Assembly: GCA_013396635.1 (NCBI GenBank)
Contig: WBMW01003210.1
Location: 236,878 to 300,877, forward strand
Reading direction: 5' to 3'
DNA: 64,000 bases
Source: Penelope pileata
Lineage: Eukaryota > Chordata > Aves > Galliformes > Cracidae
Part shown: in pieces, positions 10,758 through 22,557 of the stretch
Position numbering within the stretch: position 1 is the first letter of the stretch
Layout of the letters: every line of letters starts with the position of its first letter
The notes under the pieces: generated by a model
The model's input: the letters and a program-made list of their open reading frames with translations, nothing else
Told to the model about the DNA's origin: nothing
The model's database searches: none
Made by a program: the position numbers and the translations under genes

Positions 10758-12769
10758 TGTGGCCACAAAAAAAACATTAAACTTTTTTTTTTGTCCTCTC
10801 CACTTTTAGGTCCACATTTATAATTTCTAAAAATTATAAAATACTAACATTAAAAAGTCTTTCTAAAAGGTACAGTATACAAGTTATCAAAATGAATAGT
10901 AAAGTCAGGCAATATACATATGTTAACCACAAATGAACATACTCAGCATATTTTGATTTTCATGGAGAAAATAAGTCAGGAAATTGCAACAATTTCCATT
11001 CAGTAAAAGAAAATGTGAATAAAAAGAAACTGAAAATATTTGAAGCATATCTGGGTCAAAGTTTTAGCAAGTATAATTTTGTTCAGCTGCATATCTTCTA
11101 CAAAATATACTTTTTAAGACTAGATAGTAGAACAGAGCATACTGTTTGATATTCCTTTTCAACTTTGTGCAGTGATTGATGCAGAAATCAAGCCTGAAAT
11201 CTGTTGCTTATTTTTCTGTAACTCAATCCCTTATTTTTGTGCAATATACACACCTAAATCTATCCTTATTTTGAAGAGTCATTCTATGTGGTAACATTTT
11301 ATATGTATGCTTGTTCATATTATGAAATTTCACATATTCTCTAGATGAAAAAAACTGAATGCTCACACTTTTGTGACCATTAAATTATAATATATGGGCT
11401 GACAGTAGATTGCTGGAGTTATAAGACTGGTGGTAGCTCTTTCAAAATTTAGATAAGGCAAAAAAAAATTGTTCAGGCTTCTGCAAAAGAGAGAGATCCA
11501 CCAAAGATCTGAAATTTTTCAAGGGAGCTGAGATGCACAGATTAGTTCTGGGTAAACTGTGTTATATGGAGTCAACATTGGTTTCACCCACACTGAACTT
11601 TCTGAATCAAGACAGGTAATTCAGTGATGCAGCGTAACTCAGCAAAACAGTCCAGAAGGAGGGATGGGAAAAATTTCAAGAGAGATTGAAGATAAAGTCA
11701 CCATAGCAACTCATAAAGATAGCATGACTCCATTGCAATTCTGTGCCTCAGTCACAATTTAACTTTTACAGTTTTTAAATCACAGGAGTGATTTGATGGG
11801 ACTTAGCCTATAGTGATCCAGAAGGGATCTAGGGCCACTGTAACTCATACACTCCTACCAAAGCTCTTTCAAGTTAGTTAAAAACATGAACACAGACATA
11901 AGTACCAAGTCTGACTGAAATTGTATCAATAGTGAGCAAGATCAAAATTCCAGATAGAATTACATCAGACTGTGGGATGATTCCCATTGAGGTATAGTAT
12001 AATCCAGTCATTATGTTTGCTGTACATTCATTGCATGAAAATGGGTTATGTGACAAAAAACACAGCTGACAAAGATACAGTATCATCCAGCAAAAATGAT
12101 GACAAACAGAAAATTGACAATGAATAAGGCAAGAATAAAGCAACCATGAAGTCAATATGAGAGTGTGGTCACATCAAATCTCACAAGTATCAGATAAGAC
12201 TGATTCCATTCCCATGAAAAATCAGAGTTGCCTCGATAGCTAAGAACTATTAATAGGAGAGGTAGCTTTCAGAAATTCCCATCATGCCAAAATATGCTTT
12301 GGAATATCTCTACAGCAGTGAAGGTAACTAATGGTGTTTGGATAATTTTTGATGGGAGAAAAGTCTAGACTTAGGATGAATAATACAGCAAAGCGTATTT
12401 TGTTGCTGTTGTTGTTACTTATTCAGTAAGTAATAATATTTGACCATGCATTAAACATATTAAACATGTTCATAATTTCATTAATTCAGAAATTTCATTC
12501 ATCTTCTTTCAGCAACACCACTGTTCACCATGTTTGTGATTCACTAAGATTTTTCTCATTTTTATCACTGCCTTCTTATTCTATCCAAAATCATCCAGTG
12601 TATACTGAGTGTCACTCCTATGTCTCTCCTACCACTGTGCTGGGTTGCTATTTGTCAACACTTTCTTTCTTAGGGAAATAAAAGTTAGTCTCACAACATT
12701 TGAATAGGAACTGTAAACAAAAGGAATTTAATCACTACAAATTTCTCATTAAATTGTAGGAGACAAAAG

Positions 12770-13065
12770 GACAGGGCTATGTTCTTCTCAGTGGTATGCA
12801 GTGACAGGACAAGGGGCAATGGCCAAAAACTGGAACATAGGAAGTTCCATACAAACGTGTAAAAACTTCTTCACAGTGAGGGTGATGGAGCACTGTAACA
12901 GGCTGCCCAGAGAGGTTGTGGAGTCTCCTTCTCTGGAGATATTCAAGACCTGTCTGGATACCTACCTGTGTGATCTGCTGTAGGGAATTTGCTTTAGCAG
13001 GTGGATTGTACTCGATGATCTCTTGAGGTCCCTTTCAGCGACTGCAATTCTGTGATTCTGTGATT
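12770..13065 (+). mobile_element. CR1 LINE 3' end
   Basis: It contains the standard CR1 3' ORF2 and tail sequence. One frame still reads QTCKNFFTVRVMEHCNRLP then REVVESPSLEIFKTCLDTYL, the well-known C-terminus of the CR1 ORF2 protein. It ends in CTTGAGGTCCCTTTCAGCGA and ATTCTGTGATTCTGTGATT. It is 5' truncated, and same-subfamily copies lie at 34440-34935 and 34936-36039. Confidence 0.95.
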
Positions 13066-13097
13066 AAAAAGCATTTGGTTAACAACAGCATCCACAA

Positions 13098-13115
13098 AAT
13101 AATAATAATAATAAT
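13098..13115. repeat. (AAT)n microsatellite
   Basis: About six AAT units shortly downstream of a CR1 3' end. Confidence 0.85.
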
Positions 13116-14928
13116 CAGTATTTAATGATCATTACAAAACCTTTGGCCTGTAAATACTGGATATAATGGTGGCAGGTTACAGTTACTGAAAATATTATTG
13201 CAGCATGAGAAACATATCTGCAGTGGCAAAAATTTCATCAGATATCTGGATCATAAATGGTGTCCTGGATATCTACAAGTTCAGTTTGCAGAACTGCAGA
13301 GTCTTTCATTTTAGGTCATTTTCATTTAGATAAAATCATTTCTTGAAAGTTTCTCATTCAGTAAAAGCTATGACACTAAAAGTCCTTCAGAACAAAAGAT
13401 CTGTAGCACCCTGTGGCATGTGACAACATACAGGCAAGTATACTCCACTTGCTTAAGGAATAACTACTCTCCCAACCATTCCTTCCACCAAGAAACTATA
13501 CGCTTTCATGTACTACAGGGAGGTCACAAAGCATTTCTATTCTTAAATGGCTGCTGAACTCTTTTTTTTGAAGCAACAAGCTTCTGCATACTTTGTGGTT
13601 GATGCTATCATCACCTTGTATCTCCTTTGGACACCTAAATCTCAAAATTATGATACTAAATCCATCTGGGTAATAAAGTGGAGTGCAATGTTGAGGCTCA
13701 CCGGAAGAACTGCACTAAATAGAGTAAGGAAGGAAACAGGCAGAAGGTATATTTTGATGTCAATAAATGTCAAGTGAAGAATATCTAAACTGTTCTTACC
13801 TAACATTGAGTGTAGAAATAACAGGCAAAACTCAGGGAAGGGCGCTTAGAGTTATCTCAAAGGGAATCAGAAACTCATGACTCACCATATAGCAGTAAAA
13901 GTAGTGTATCATCATGAATTTTATTGAAAATAATATGAAACAACATTTTTCCGCACAATGAAATTTCAGTTTTATCATAGTACTGGTTCTTTGAGTACTT
14001 GTGGTCTCCAAATCTCAAGAAGGACATAATGGAATCACAGATGGTGAAAAAAAAGACAAAACTGTCAAGATGATCACCTGAAATATCTGCCTCCTGAGCA
14101 GAGATTAAAAGGAATAAGACTTAGTTTGGAGATGAGTGGACAATGGAAAAGAAGACATTGCACCTCAATTTTTTCTCCTGTTCTTCTGTTCAATGGACAC
14201 AGCACACCAAAATTCTGTGAAAGACCACCAGACTTCCTCCTCTGTGGAAACTTCAGAACTCAACTGCTTTAAATTCACAGATACCCTACTTTATCTGTCC
14301 AATGAATATTGAATTGTTTGACACAGAAGACTCTAATCCTATTCCAAGGGCCAGAGCAATCAAATCTACTTTCAGATATTTAATACAAATCAGAAAGAAA
14401 AGATGTTTGAGGTTTGTGAAAACCTTGGGTGAATCTTTATATCATTTCTTGTAGACGGAAGAAAAAAAACATCTGCCTCTGTTTCACAAAGTGACACTCA
14501 CAAATGTGCATGGGAAACTTGCAAAGGTATCCAGGATAATAAAATCACCCCTCTCACACATACATAAAATGTAGGAGCTGAAACTGGAACTCTCTGGAAC
14601 TCTAGAATCAAACTCCAGCATTTCTACCCCTGATTCCTTTTGAATCTGTATTGCTAATTTTTCGCCAAGGTTCAAACCTCATAGTAGAGGTTGTTACTTA
14701 CTAATAGCTAAGACTGTTAAAAGAAGGAACTGAGAACCTCACTGTGGATCTTCCTATCCTTGCATCTTCTTTTAAACTAGACACAGAGCATGAGAGAGTT
14801 TTAGTAAGACAGTAGAGGCAAAATTTAATATCTCATATGAGGTCTTTTATAAGTGAGAATATCACATTTACTGATACTATCAGAAAACAGGGAAAATGAA
14901 AATGCAGCATTTTTACTTTCAGGATGCT

Positions 14929-14956
14929 GAATACACTATGTGGAATACACTATGTG
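14929..14956. repeat. Tandem duplication of 14 bp
   Basis: GAATACACTATGTG occurs twice in direct succession, followed by a partial third start (GAAT). Confidence 0.9.
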
Positions 14957-16229
14957 GAATGATTTTGGCATAATGTAGAAAAGATCGCTGATTGATGTAG
15001 GTTATAAATTTAAAACTTAGTTTTCTGAGTACACACATACTCACTAATTAACTTGAACAGCAGTTTATAAGACCAGTTTTGACTCTGCCCATTTAATGAA
15101 CAAAATCCAATCAACCAACCTGTTAGCGTAAATGGAAAATACATGTCTGCAAGAATGAGAAATAACTGATTGCCATAGTGATTTGCATAATGTGCCTCAT
15201 TGGAAGCTATTTGGCATTCAGCACTCACTACCACTATTAAAGGATTGATACAAATCTTGATGTGTTTTGCATTGGGCTTGCAGCTTATTTAAATAATAAG
15301 ACAACTTTCTAGATCTGATGACTGACATTTTCATTTTAAAACTTTACATTTATGGTCATAAGAAAATGAAGCATATTTTTCAAACTACTAAGGGTGTTCT
15401 CATGTATGTTTTGTTCAGTCCATAAAAAATCAAATTCATTTTTAGTGGTCGTAAACATTCTAAACATTATAGATAAACTCAAATAGCTGTTTGCTATTGC
15501 TGACTCACAGTTCAGCTACCTAGCGACTTTGGTGATTGCATGCTCAAGTCTATTTGTATTTCAGCTATCTGCTCTGTAGAGACATCCCGAAATTAAATAC
15601 ATCAGATGATCCACTGGATTAAAAAAATAGATATTTTTAATACACCTGAGGTAATTTGAAATACTACCATCAGAGTGCCCAGTTTGAAAACTGGGCAATT
15701 CAGCTACTTTTTTTAGTTTCTTTGTTTCACTTTCAGGAAGGTCCATGCTTTAATATATTGGTCCATATTTTTAACATACTAATTCCTTTTATATCAAACA
15801 AAATATCCTTCACATAAGGAGAATAAACATGGAAGGTTTTGCAGAAGGCTGCTCTGCCTTGTACACAATTGTCTGAACTATGAGCATAGCTCCTCCTAGA
15901 CTACAGGATCTTGGGTCACCTTCTCAGATGCATCATCTGTGGATAGAACTGCATCAACTGATTTTTCTGTATGGGTTCAATAAAATCAAAAAGAGTTGCT
16001 TGTAAATAAATTATATTTAAATTGTACAAATTAATGTGAAAATCTTGAGTTAACTGATTAGGAACAGAAAGCAACTCATATGTTCAACTTGCCCTATAAT
16101 ATTAAGGGAGTCAGATCTTCCAGAGAGGCATACTGAAAACCATCAAGGAGGGAAATGATCTCTCAAATGAGAATAGATGGTTCTTAAATAGATTTTTTCT
16201 CAATATCTTCAAGATGTTCTTTAATCTGT

Positions 16230-17880
16230 CTTTAATAGTCAGACCAGTTATCCTCAGAGTGCTCTACTCCCTGACCTGGAAGTCTAGGATGGAGAGCAGA
16301 ACAAATACCCCGCAATTCAGATGGAAACAGTTAGAGACCTGCTACTCCATCTGGAGTGCCACAAGTCCATGGAACCAGGTGGGATCCACCTAAGGGTGTT
16401 GAGGAAGCTGGCAGACGTGATTGCCAAGCCAATTTCCACCATCTGTCAGCAGTCTTGGTCAACCAGAGAGGTCCCAGATGACTGGAGGCTTGCCAATGTG
16501 ATTCCTGTGTACCAGGGTCAGAGGAAAGATCTGGGGAACTGCAGGCCTGTCAGCTTGACCTCAGTGCCAGGAAAGGTTATAGAACAGATCATCTTCAGCA
16601 TGATCAAAGGACATGTGTGGGACAACTGGGGGATCAGGCCCAGCCAGTATGAGTTCATGAAAGGCAGGTTCTGCTTGAACGATCTCATCTCCTTCTACGA
16701 CTGGGTGACCAATCTGATGAATGAGGAAAAAGCTGTTGACATAGTCTACCTAGACTTTAGCAAAGCCTATAACACTGTCTCCCACAGTATTGGGAAGCTG
16801 ACAGCCCATGGCTTGGACAGGTACACTCTTTACTAGGTTCAAAACTGGCTGGAGGGCCAGATCCAGAGAATGGCAGTTAATGGATTTAAATCCAGCTGGC
16901 AACTGGTCATGAGTGGTGTCCCCCAGGGATCGGTACTGGGGCCCATCCTGTTTAGTATCTTTACTGATGATCTGGATGAGGGGATTGAGTGTACCCTCAG
17001 TAAGTTTGCAGATGACACCAAGTTGGGAGGAAGTACTGATCTTTCCGAGGGTAGGAAGGCCCTACAGAAGGCCAGGACAGGCTGGATTGCTGGGCTGAGG
17101 CTAATAGGATGAAGTTCAACAAGATCAAGTGCCAGGTCCTGCACTTTGATCACAACAACTCCATACAACACAACAGGCTTGAGGCAGAGTGGAAAACTGT
17201 GCTGAGGAAGAGGACCTGGGAGCATTGGTCAACACTTGACTGCACATGAGCCAGCAGTGTGCCCAGGTGGCCAAGAAGGCCAGCAGAATCCGGGCTCATA
17301 GCATAAATAGTGCATCCAGCAGGAGAAGGGAGGTGATTGTCCCCTTATACTCAGCTCTGGTGAGGTCACACCTCGAGTACTGTGTTCAGTTTTGGGCCCC
17401 TCTCTACAAGACTTTGAGGCCCTCAAAAATGTCCTGAGAAGGGCAACAAAGCCGGTGAGGGGTCTGGAGCACAAGTCTTGTGAGGAGCAGCAGAGGGAAC
17501 TGGGATTGTTTTGTCTGAAGAAGAGGAGGCTCAGGGGAGGAGACCTTACATTGCTCTCTACAGCTACCTGAAAGGAGGTTGTGGTGAGGTGGGGATCAAC
17601 CCCTTCTCCCAAGTAGCTAGTGATAGGGTGAAAGGGAATGGCCTCAAGTTACTCCAGGGTAGATTCAGTTTGGATATGAGGAAAAATTTCTTCACCAAAA
17701 GAGTGATCAGGCACTAGAACAGGCTGCACAGGGAGGTGGTGGAGTCACCATCCCTGGATGTGTTCAAGAAATGTGTCGATGTGGTATCTAGGAAAACGGT
17801 TTAGAGGGCAATATTGGTGGCAGGTGGTCGATTGGACTACATGATCTTAGAGGTCTCTTCCAACCTTAATGATTCTGTGA
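16230..17880 (+). mobile_element. CR1 LINE, 5'-truncated, with degenerate reverse transcriptase
   Basis: About 1.65 kb of CR1 carrying most of the reverse-transcriptase domain and the 3' end. It begins near CAGACCAGTTATCCTCAGAG-like sequence and ends with GAGGTCTCTTCCAACCTTAA then TGATTCTGTGA. Its subfamily differs from the 34.9-36.0 kb copy (different RT wording and a different 3' end) and is more decayed, so it is an older insertion. I see no target-site duplication, which is usual for CR1. Confidence 0.95.
16321..17717 (+). pseudogene. CR1 ORF2 reverse transcriptase relic
   Basis: The first frame (16321-16836) reads through RT blocks: MEPGGIHLRVLRKLADVIAK, NCRPVSLTSVPGKVIEQII, then IVYLDFSKAYNTVSH (the first catalytic Asp). 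A TAG at 16834-16836 replaces the tryptophan expected before the QNWLEGQ stretch. The same frame continues from 16837 to about 17110 with SGVPQGSVLGPILF and FADDTKLGGS, the catalytic FADD box. Near 17095-17112 the frame shifts, and the remaining C-terminal blocks (SQQCAQVAKKAS, REVIVPLYSALVRSHLEYCV, RFSLDMRKNFFTKRV) are scattered over other frames. The enzyme would have copied CR1 RNA at target sites. It is dead here. Confidence 0.93.
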
Positions 17881-19497
17881 ATGCAACCAGGAGCTACATG
17901 TGTTACTTCCATGAAGCTAAACGTGCTTACACGCAGCACAGACACCCAAATCCTGAAAACTGCATGATTTCCAGTCTCTGGAAAGATTTTCTAGCCACTC
18001 ACATTGATTTCAGCCAGCTGTCAGAGGCATCAGTTCTCTGAGAGCATAAACTCCTGTTGCTGACACCACTGCACAAGCTCCAGCATTTTTTCTGCCTGTA
18101 ATTGCTGGAACACTGTACACAGGGAAGACACTGAGATCATGAAAGGATTCTGTCTTTTGAACTGGCAGTATATTTAAATGGAAAGAAAGAAGAAAGTTAG
18201 CTTTTCTCTGGTTTGTTTGTTGTGCATTTTCTAAGGGATGGTTACATAAAAAGACCACATGCCCTAAGGCCTCACATGAGATCATGGCTCCATTGTGCTA
18301 GTCTCTGCAGGTGCCCACACAAGAGAACTAGCTCTCCTCTTTCTCCCGAAATAAACAGATGGAGGAGGGGGGAAAAAAAAAAAAAAGAATTTGAACTGTC
18401 CCCTGAGCTCCAAAGTAGGGGCACTGAGCTATGATTTTCTGGAAATTCTCTATAAAAAATAAAAGTACTGCATTCAGTATCTTCAAAAGCTAAGCTAACC
18501 TATCTCCACGACAAAATCTAAGTATAAATGGAGATTGTCAATTCAAGGACCCCAGAGAGGAAACTGGGATCTCACTGATTACAAATACAGTGGAAACAAG
18601 AGTGAGAAATAAATGTAAGAAAGTACACTTAAATAAACAGTAAAAAATGAAACCACCCTTCCAAAGCACATAGTTATAGAGCTTAGAAACTGAATAACAC
18701 TAGCTGGAAAAAAAAGAAGTTCTAGCAAATAAAAATTAACTTAAGTTTCCTCTCTAGTGAATTTGAAAGTTTATTTAGCCATCTTTCCATTGTTAAACGT
18801 TAATTGAAGACACACAGGATTCCTGCATGATCTTGTCTACCGCTTTGTTGCCTATATATTCCACTCTGAACTGTTGACCATTCAGAGGGATTCCATTCAG
18901 AGGCTCCCTCTATTCATGGCCTTTTCCATGTCTGAAGAGTGAAGATTTCTTCATCCACCAGTACTACTGGACTGACTGAAGACAGATCCTTGACATTCAT
19001 TCTTATCCTCAATAAAAGTACTCACCTGAGTAACTGTTGAGGAGCTGATTACGTTTTAACATTTTAGCTGTATAGGTCCTGCATAACCTTGCATAACCTC
19101 CTTCAGGACAAAATGCCCACCCTGATCTAAAGCAAACCAAGGAGACAGGTTTCAAAAGGCTGTGAATATTCAATCTGCTTTGTAAGGTTCCATTTTCATA
19201 AATGAGAACAAATATCTTAAATTTTTTTACCTTCATCACAGCCCTGGGAAACAGCTTGAGATGTGTTGTTTGTACAGCAACATCCCTGACTGTCTACTGA
19301 ATGTGCAACCTAAATATATTCATGCTTATATTAAGCAAACATACAAAAGAGAGATGCGTTATGCTACTCCTCATTAAGTCAACATCTATATTAAAGTGTT
19401 CAAAACTGTGAAAATCTGCCACTGAATAAAAAAATCACAGTATTCATTACATTTGAAATCTTGGTATATTTTAAAGAACAGAAACTAGAAAAAGTTT
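17881..19497. other. Intergenic, no gene seen
   Basis: Unique sequence with an A run near 18374-18386. The overlapping open frames here have no recognisable domain. Confidence 0.65.
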
Positions 19498-19955
19498 CAC
19501 AGAATGTTTAAAGTTGGCAGAGACCTCTGTGTCCATCTAGTTCAAACCTTGCTCCAGCAGGGATACCCAGAGCAGGGTGCCCAGGACCACATCCAGACAG
19601 CTCCATCACCTCCACAGCACAGAAGTGCTTCTGGTGATCAGCAGGAACTTCCTGTGTGCCGTTTTGTGCTCATTGCCTCTTGTCCTGGCACAGGGCACCA
19701 CTGACAAGAGCCTGGCTCCATCTTCTTTTCACCCTCTCTTCAGGTATTTATAGACACGAACAGGAATCTCCTCCTCTCCAGGCTGAGCAGTCCCAGCATT
19801 CTCAGCGTTTCTTCACAGGAGATGTGCTCCAGCCCCTTCAGCATCTTGGTGGCCGTATGTTGGACTCTTTGAAGTACATTCATGTCTCTTGTGCTACAGG
19901 GCCAAGAACTGGATGCAGGACTCCATCTGTATCCTCACCAGCAGAGCCAAATGTT
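19498..19955 (-). mobile_element. CR1 LINE 3' region, antisense, diverged
   Basis: The + strand shows the reverse complement of a CR1 3' end: CACAGAATGTTTAAAGTTGGCAG-type start, then TCTAGTTCAAACCTTGCTCC, CCAGAGCAGGGTGCCCAGGA, and later GATGTGCTCCAGCCCCTTCA and a GCAGGACTCCATCTG block. The element is 5' truncated at about 19955 and diverged. Confidence 0.9.
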
Positions 19956-20381
19956 TTCAGTTCAGGTTTACGTTTAAAACGGATTCTAAGATTTTATTCC
20001 TTTATCTAAATGATATCTTTTGGGCTTGAACACTTCAAGAGAAATCAGCAGAAGTCCTTATAGAAAAAGCTTAGTTATAGCTGGAGAATAAGAAATCCAC
20101 CAGTGCAAGATAATCTTAGAAGGAAAAGTTAATATACGAAGGACAAAGCTATGAAAACACTAAAGATCAGAACATTCATTCTGATAATGAAATCGATCAG
20201 TTATAAAATGGTCTTCCAAAGTGGCTTTCCCATACAAGTAATCAACTGAAATCAAACTAAAAAAATAAATAAACAATATTGTAACATAAGATAAAGCTGA
20301 CAGTCTGATGCCTATACAGTACCTATAAAACCCAACAAATTAAAAAGAGAATAGAAGTAAAAGATTCTTGGAGGAAAAAGG

Positions 20382-20403
20382 TAAAAAAAAAAANTATTTG
20401 GGG

Positions 20404-20434
<31 letters not shown>
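20382..20434. repeat. Poly-A tracts with one unresolved base
   Basis: Two A runs (about 11 and 31 bases) flank an N at 20394 and a short TATTTGGGG spacer. Run length and the N are likely sequencing uncertainty. Confidence 0.85.
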
Positions 20435-20437
<3 letters not shown>

Positions 20438-21389
20438 GCTTCCTTTGAAGCTTTTTTTGGCATGTTCCAGGTCAAACAAATTTTCCAAACTGATGTTACA
20501 GAACTGAGTCTGAAATGATTGTGCCTTCTTTTGTCCATAGCTTGAATTAACTCACAGATATTATAATAATCAAAATGAAACATTAAGCTGAAACAATTTA
20601 CTTGCTCCAATGTACAATAATGATTTTGGTACATCTCAGACCTTCAGACTCATGCTTCTCTCTGGTAATCCAGTTCAAACAGGGCGTATTTGCCATTGTA
20701 TTCTTCAGTTAAAATCTGAACGTATTCTAGCTAAAAGTTTTCCACTCAGTTTTGTAGGGACTGTTCTTAAGGCCAACAGTTTCCCCAGATGCTACAGCAG
20801 CCATAAGTTTACTTACAAAAAAAGCCAAAAGGACTTCACTAATTCTTTCTCTGTGAAGCAGCAACTGTACACACAACTCATATTCACTGTCAAACACTCA
20901 TGCAGGAGTGCACACATATATAATGTACATAACAAATATTGACATTGTCAGTAGGGTTCCTTGAATTTCTTTAAAACAACATTGCTTAATGCATGGTATT
21001 ACAGCACCTAATTAAGCAAGAAGTAACTTGGCTAGATGGTGACCTTTTCCAAGTTATTTCTGTATGTAACAGGCTGCATGAAATATGAAATTTCAGGTCC
21101 TGAATGAAACTTAGCAAAAAAAAGACTTACTTTTTTGCGCTACCATTCTAGAGTGCTGTGCAAATGACTAGGATTTTTAAGGCAAAATCATAGTACGTGA
21201 CATTTCATTTTCATAAACTTTTCATTCCACAAAAGCATGTTTTTAATGATATGATCCTTGTAAAATATTAATGCCTTCGCTGCATGTGACAAAATTTATA
21301 AAGCAATATATTCTGTCATTTATGAGAATGTCCACTATAAGTGCACTCCAGATAAAGAGAGACAATTCCATCAAAAAAGTGAAATATTC

Positions 21390-21413
21390 AAAAAGTATCT
21401 TTTGATACTTTTT
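21390..21413. repeat. Hairpin: 10-bp inverted repeat with T4 loop
   Basis: AAAAAGTATC, TTTT, GATACTTTTT form a perfect short hairpin; GATACTTTTTT is then repeated directly downstream. Probably slippage in A/T-rich DNA. Confidence 0.8.
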
Positions 21414-21984
21414 TTGATACTTTTTTAAAGCTGTGATTTGTATTTGCTGTGATTTGTACACTGTGTCATTAACCTGAAATATAACTTCAAAACAAATGTC
21501 AATGAGCTCTATAGAGCCTTTAAGTAAGGCCCAATTCCAAGTAACAATGAACTCATTTCAGGCAAAGGAAATTTCTCACACAGAAGGAAATTGTAAATTC
21601 TCTGTTTTATGCCTGAAGCATTTTTCACACTGACTTTGCTAGGATCACGAGTATATAACTTGTAACTGGGTGCAAAGAATTCTGCAGCATAGGCAACAAC
21701 AAACAGTTTTGTATCATATAAAATCTGTTCAGGAGGACATTTTCTGGTTTTACATTTCAAGGTTTTACTTATCACAATAAGGTTCATTTCCATGTTAATA
21801 AAAATAATAAAAATAAATAAAATTGCACTTCTCTCCCAATTATTCAAACTCTACTGCTTTCTTTTACAACTGGAAGGTTTAAGAGAAGGAAGTTACCTGT
21901 GATAAGAAAAAATGATTCTGTGTAAGGCACAGACCTAGAAATTCAACACAGATTTATTTCCTACCCTTTTTATGCCTCTCCTGT

Positions 21985-22557
21985 AACATGTGATTGTCCC
22001 TCTCTACTCTGCCCTTGTGAGGCCCCATCTGGAGTACTGGGTCCAGGTCTGGGTCCCCCAATACAGGAAAGACATGGAGCTGTTGGAGAGGGTTCAGAGG
22101 AGGCCACAAAGATGATCAGAGGGCTGGAGCACCTCCCCTATGAGGACAGACTGAGGGAGCTGGGCTTGTTCAGCCTGGAAAAGAGAAGGCTCCAGGGGGA
22201 CATCATTGCAGCCTTCCAGTATTTAAAAGGAGATTATAAATAGGAGGGGAGCCAACTTTTCACAAGGGGAGACAGTGATAGGACAAGGGGGAATGGTTTT
22301 AAGCTGAAGCAGGGAAGGTTTAGGTTAGACATCAGGGGGAAGTTCTTTACTGAGAGAGTGGTAAGGTGCTGGAACAGGCTGCCCAGAGAGGTTGTGGATG
22401 CCCCATCCCTGGACATGTTCAAGGCCAGGTTGGATGGGGTCCTGGGTAACCTGATCTAGTACCAGATCTGGAGGTTGGTGGCCTTGCCTGCAGCAGTGGG
22501 GCTGGAACTTGATGATCCTTGGGGTCCTTTCCAACTCGTGCCATTCTATGATTCTAT
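21985..22557 (+). mobile_element. CR1 LINE 3' end
   Basis: The segment starts in the ORF2 C-terminal region (CCTCTCTACTCTGCCCTTGT, then TGGAGTACTGGGTCCAGGTC) and runs through AGGACAGACTGAGGGAGCTG, AGAGGTTGTGGATGCCCCAT and TTGGATGGGGTCCTGGGTAA. It ends with the tail ATTCTATGATTCTATG. The coding frame is broken. It is the same subfamily type as 30940-31212. Confidence 0.95.

Larger units (their letters stand above)
8099..12769. other. Intergenic, repeat-poor, no gene seen
   Basis: About 4.7 kb of AT-rich sequence. I see a G run at about 9775-9785, an (AG)n run near 10743-10757 and a 12-bp palindrome at 9046-9057, but no recognised transposon or exon. The 93-codon minus-strand frame at 11874-12155 does not look like a known protein. 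Confidence 0.65.
13066..16229. other. Intergenic, no gene seen
   Basis: AT-rich unique sequence with an (AAT)n run just after the CR1 (about 13098-13115) and a 14-bp tandem duplication at 14929-14956. No recognisable exons or full repeats. Confidence 0.65.
19956..21984. other. Intergenic, with poly-A tracts and an N
   Basis: AT-rich unique sequence. It holds the A-rich tract with the single N at 20394, and a hairpin-like repeat at 21390-21413. No exon is recognised. Confidence 0.65.

Noticed and set aside
11874..12155. 93-codon Cys/Leu-rich minus-strand frame
   Set aside because: Composition is that of translated AT-rich noncoding DNA; no known family.
21390..21425. Hairpin followed by a T-run, resembling a bacterial-type or Pol III terminator
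   Set aside because: No RNA gene with A/B boxes lies upstream; it is A/T slippage in intergenic DNA.
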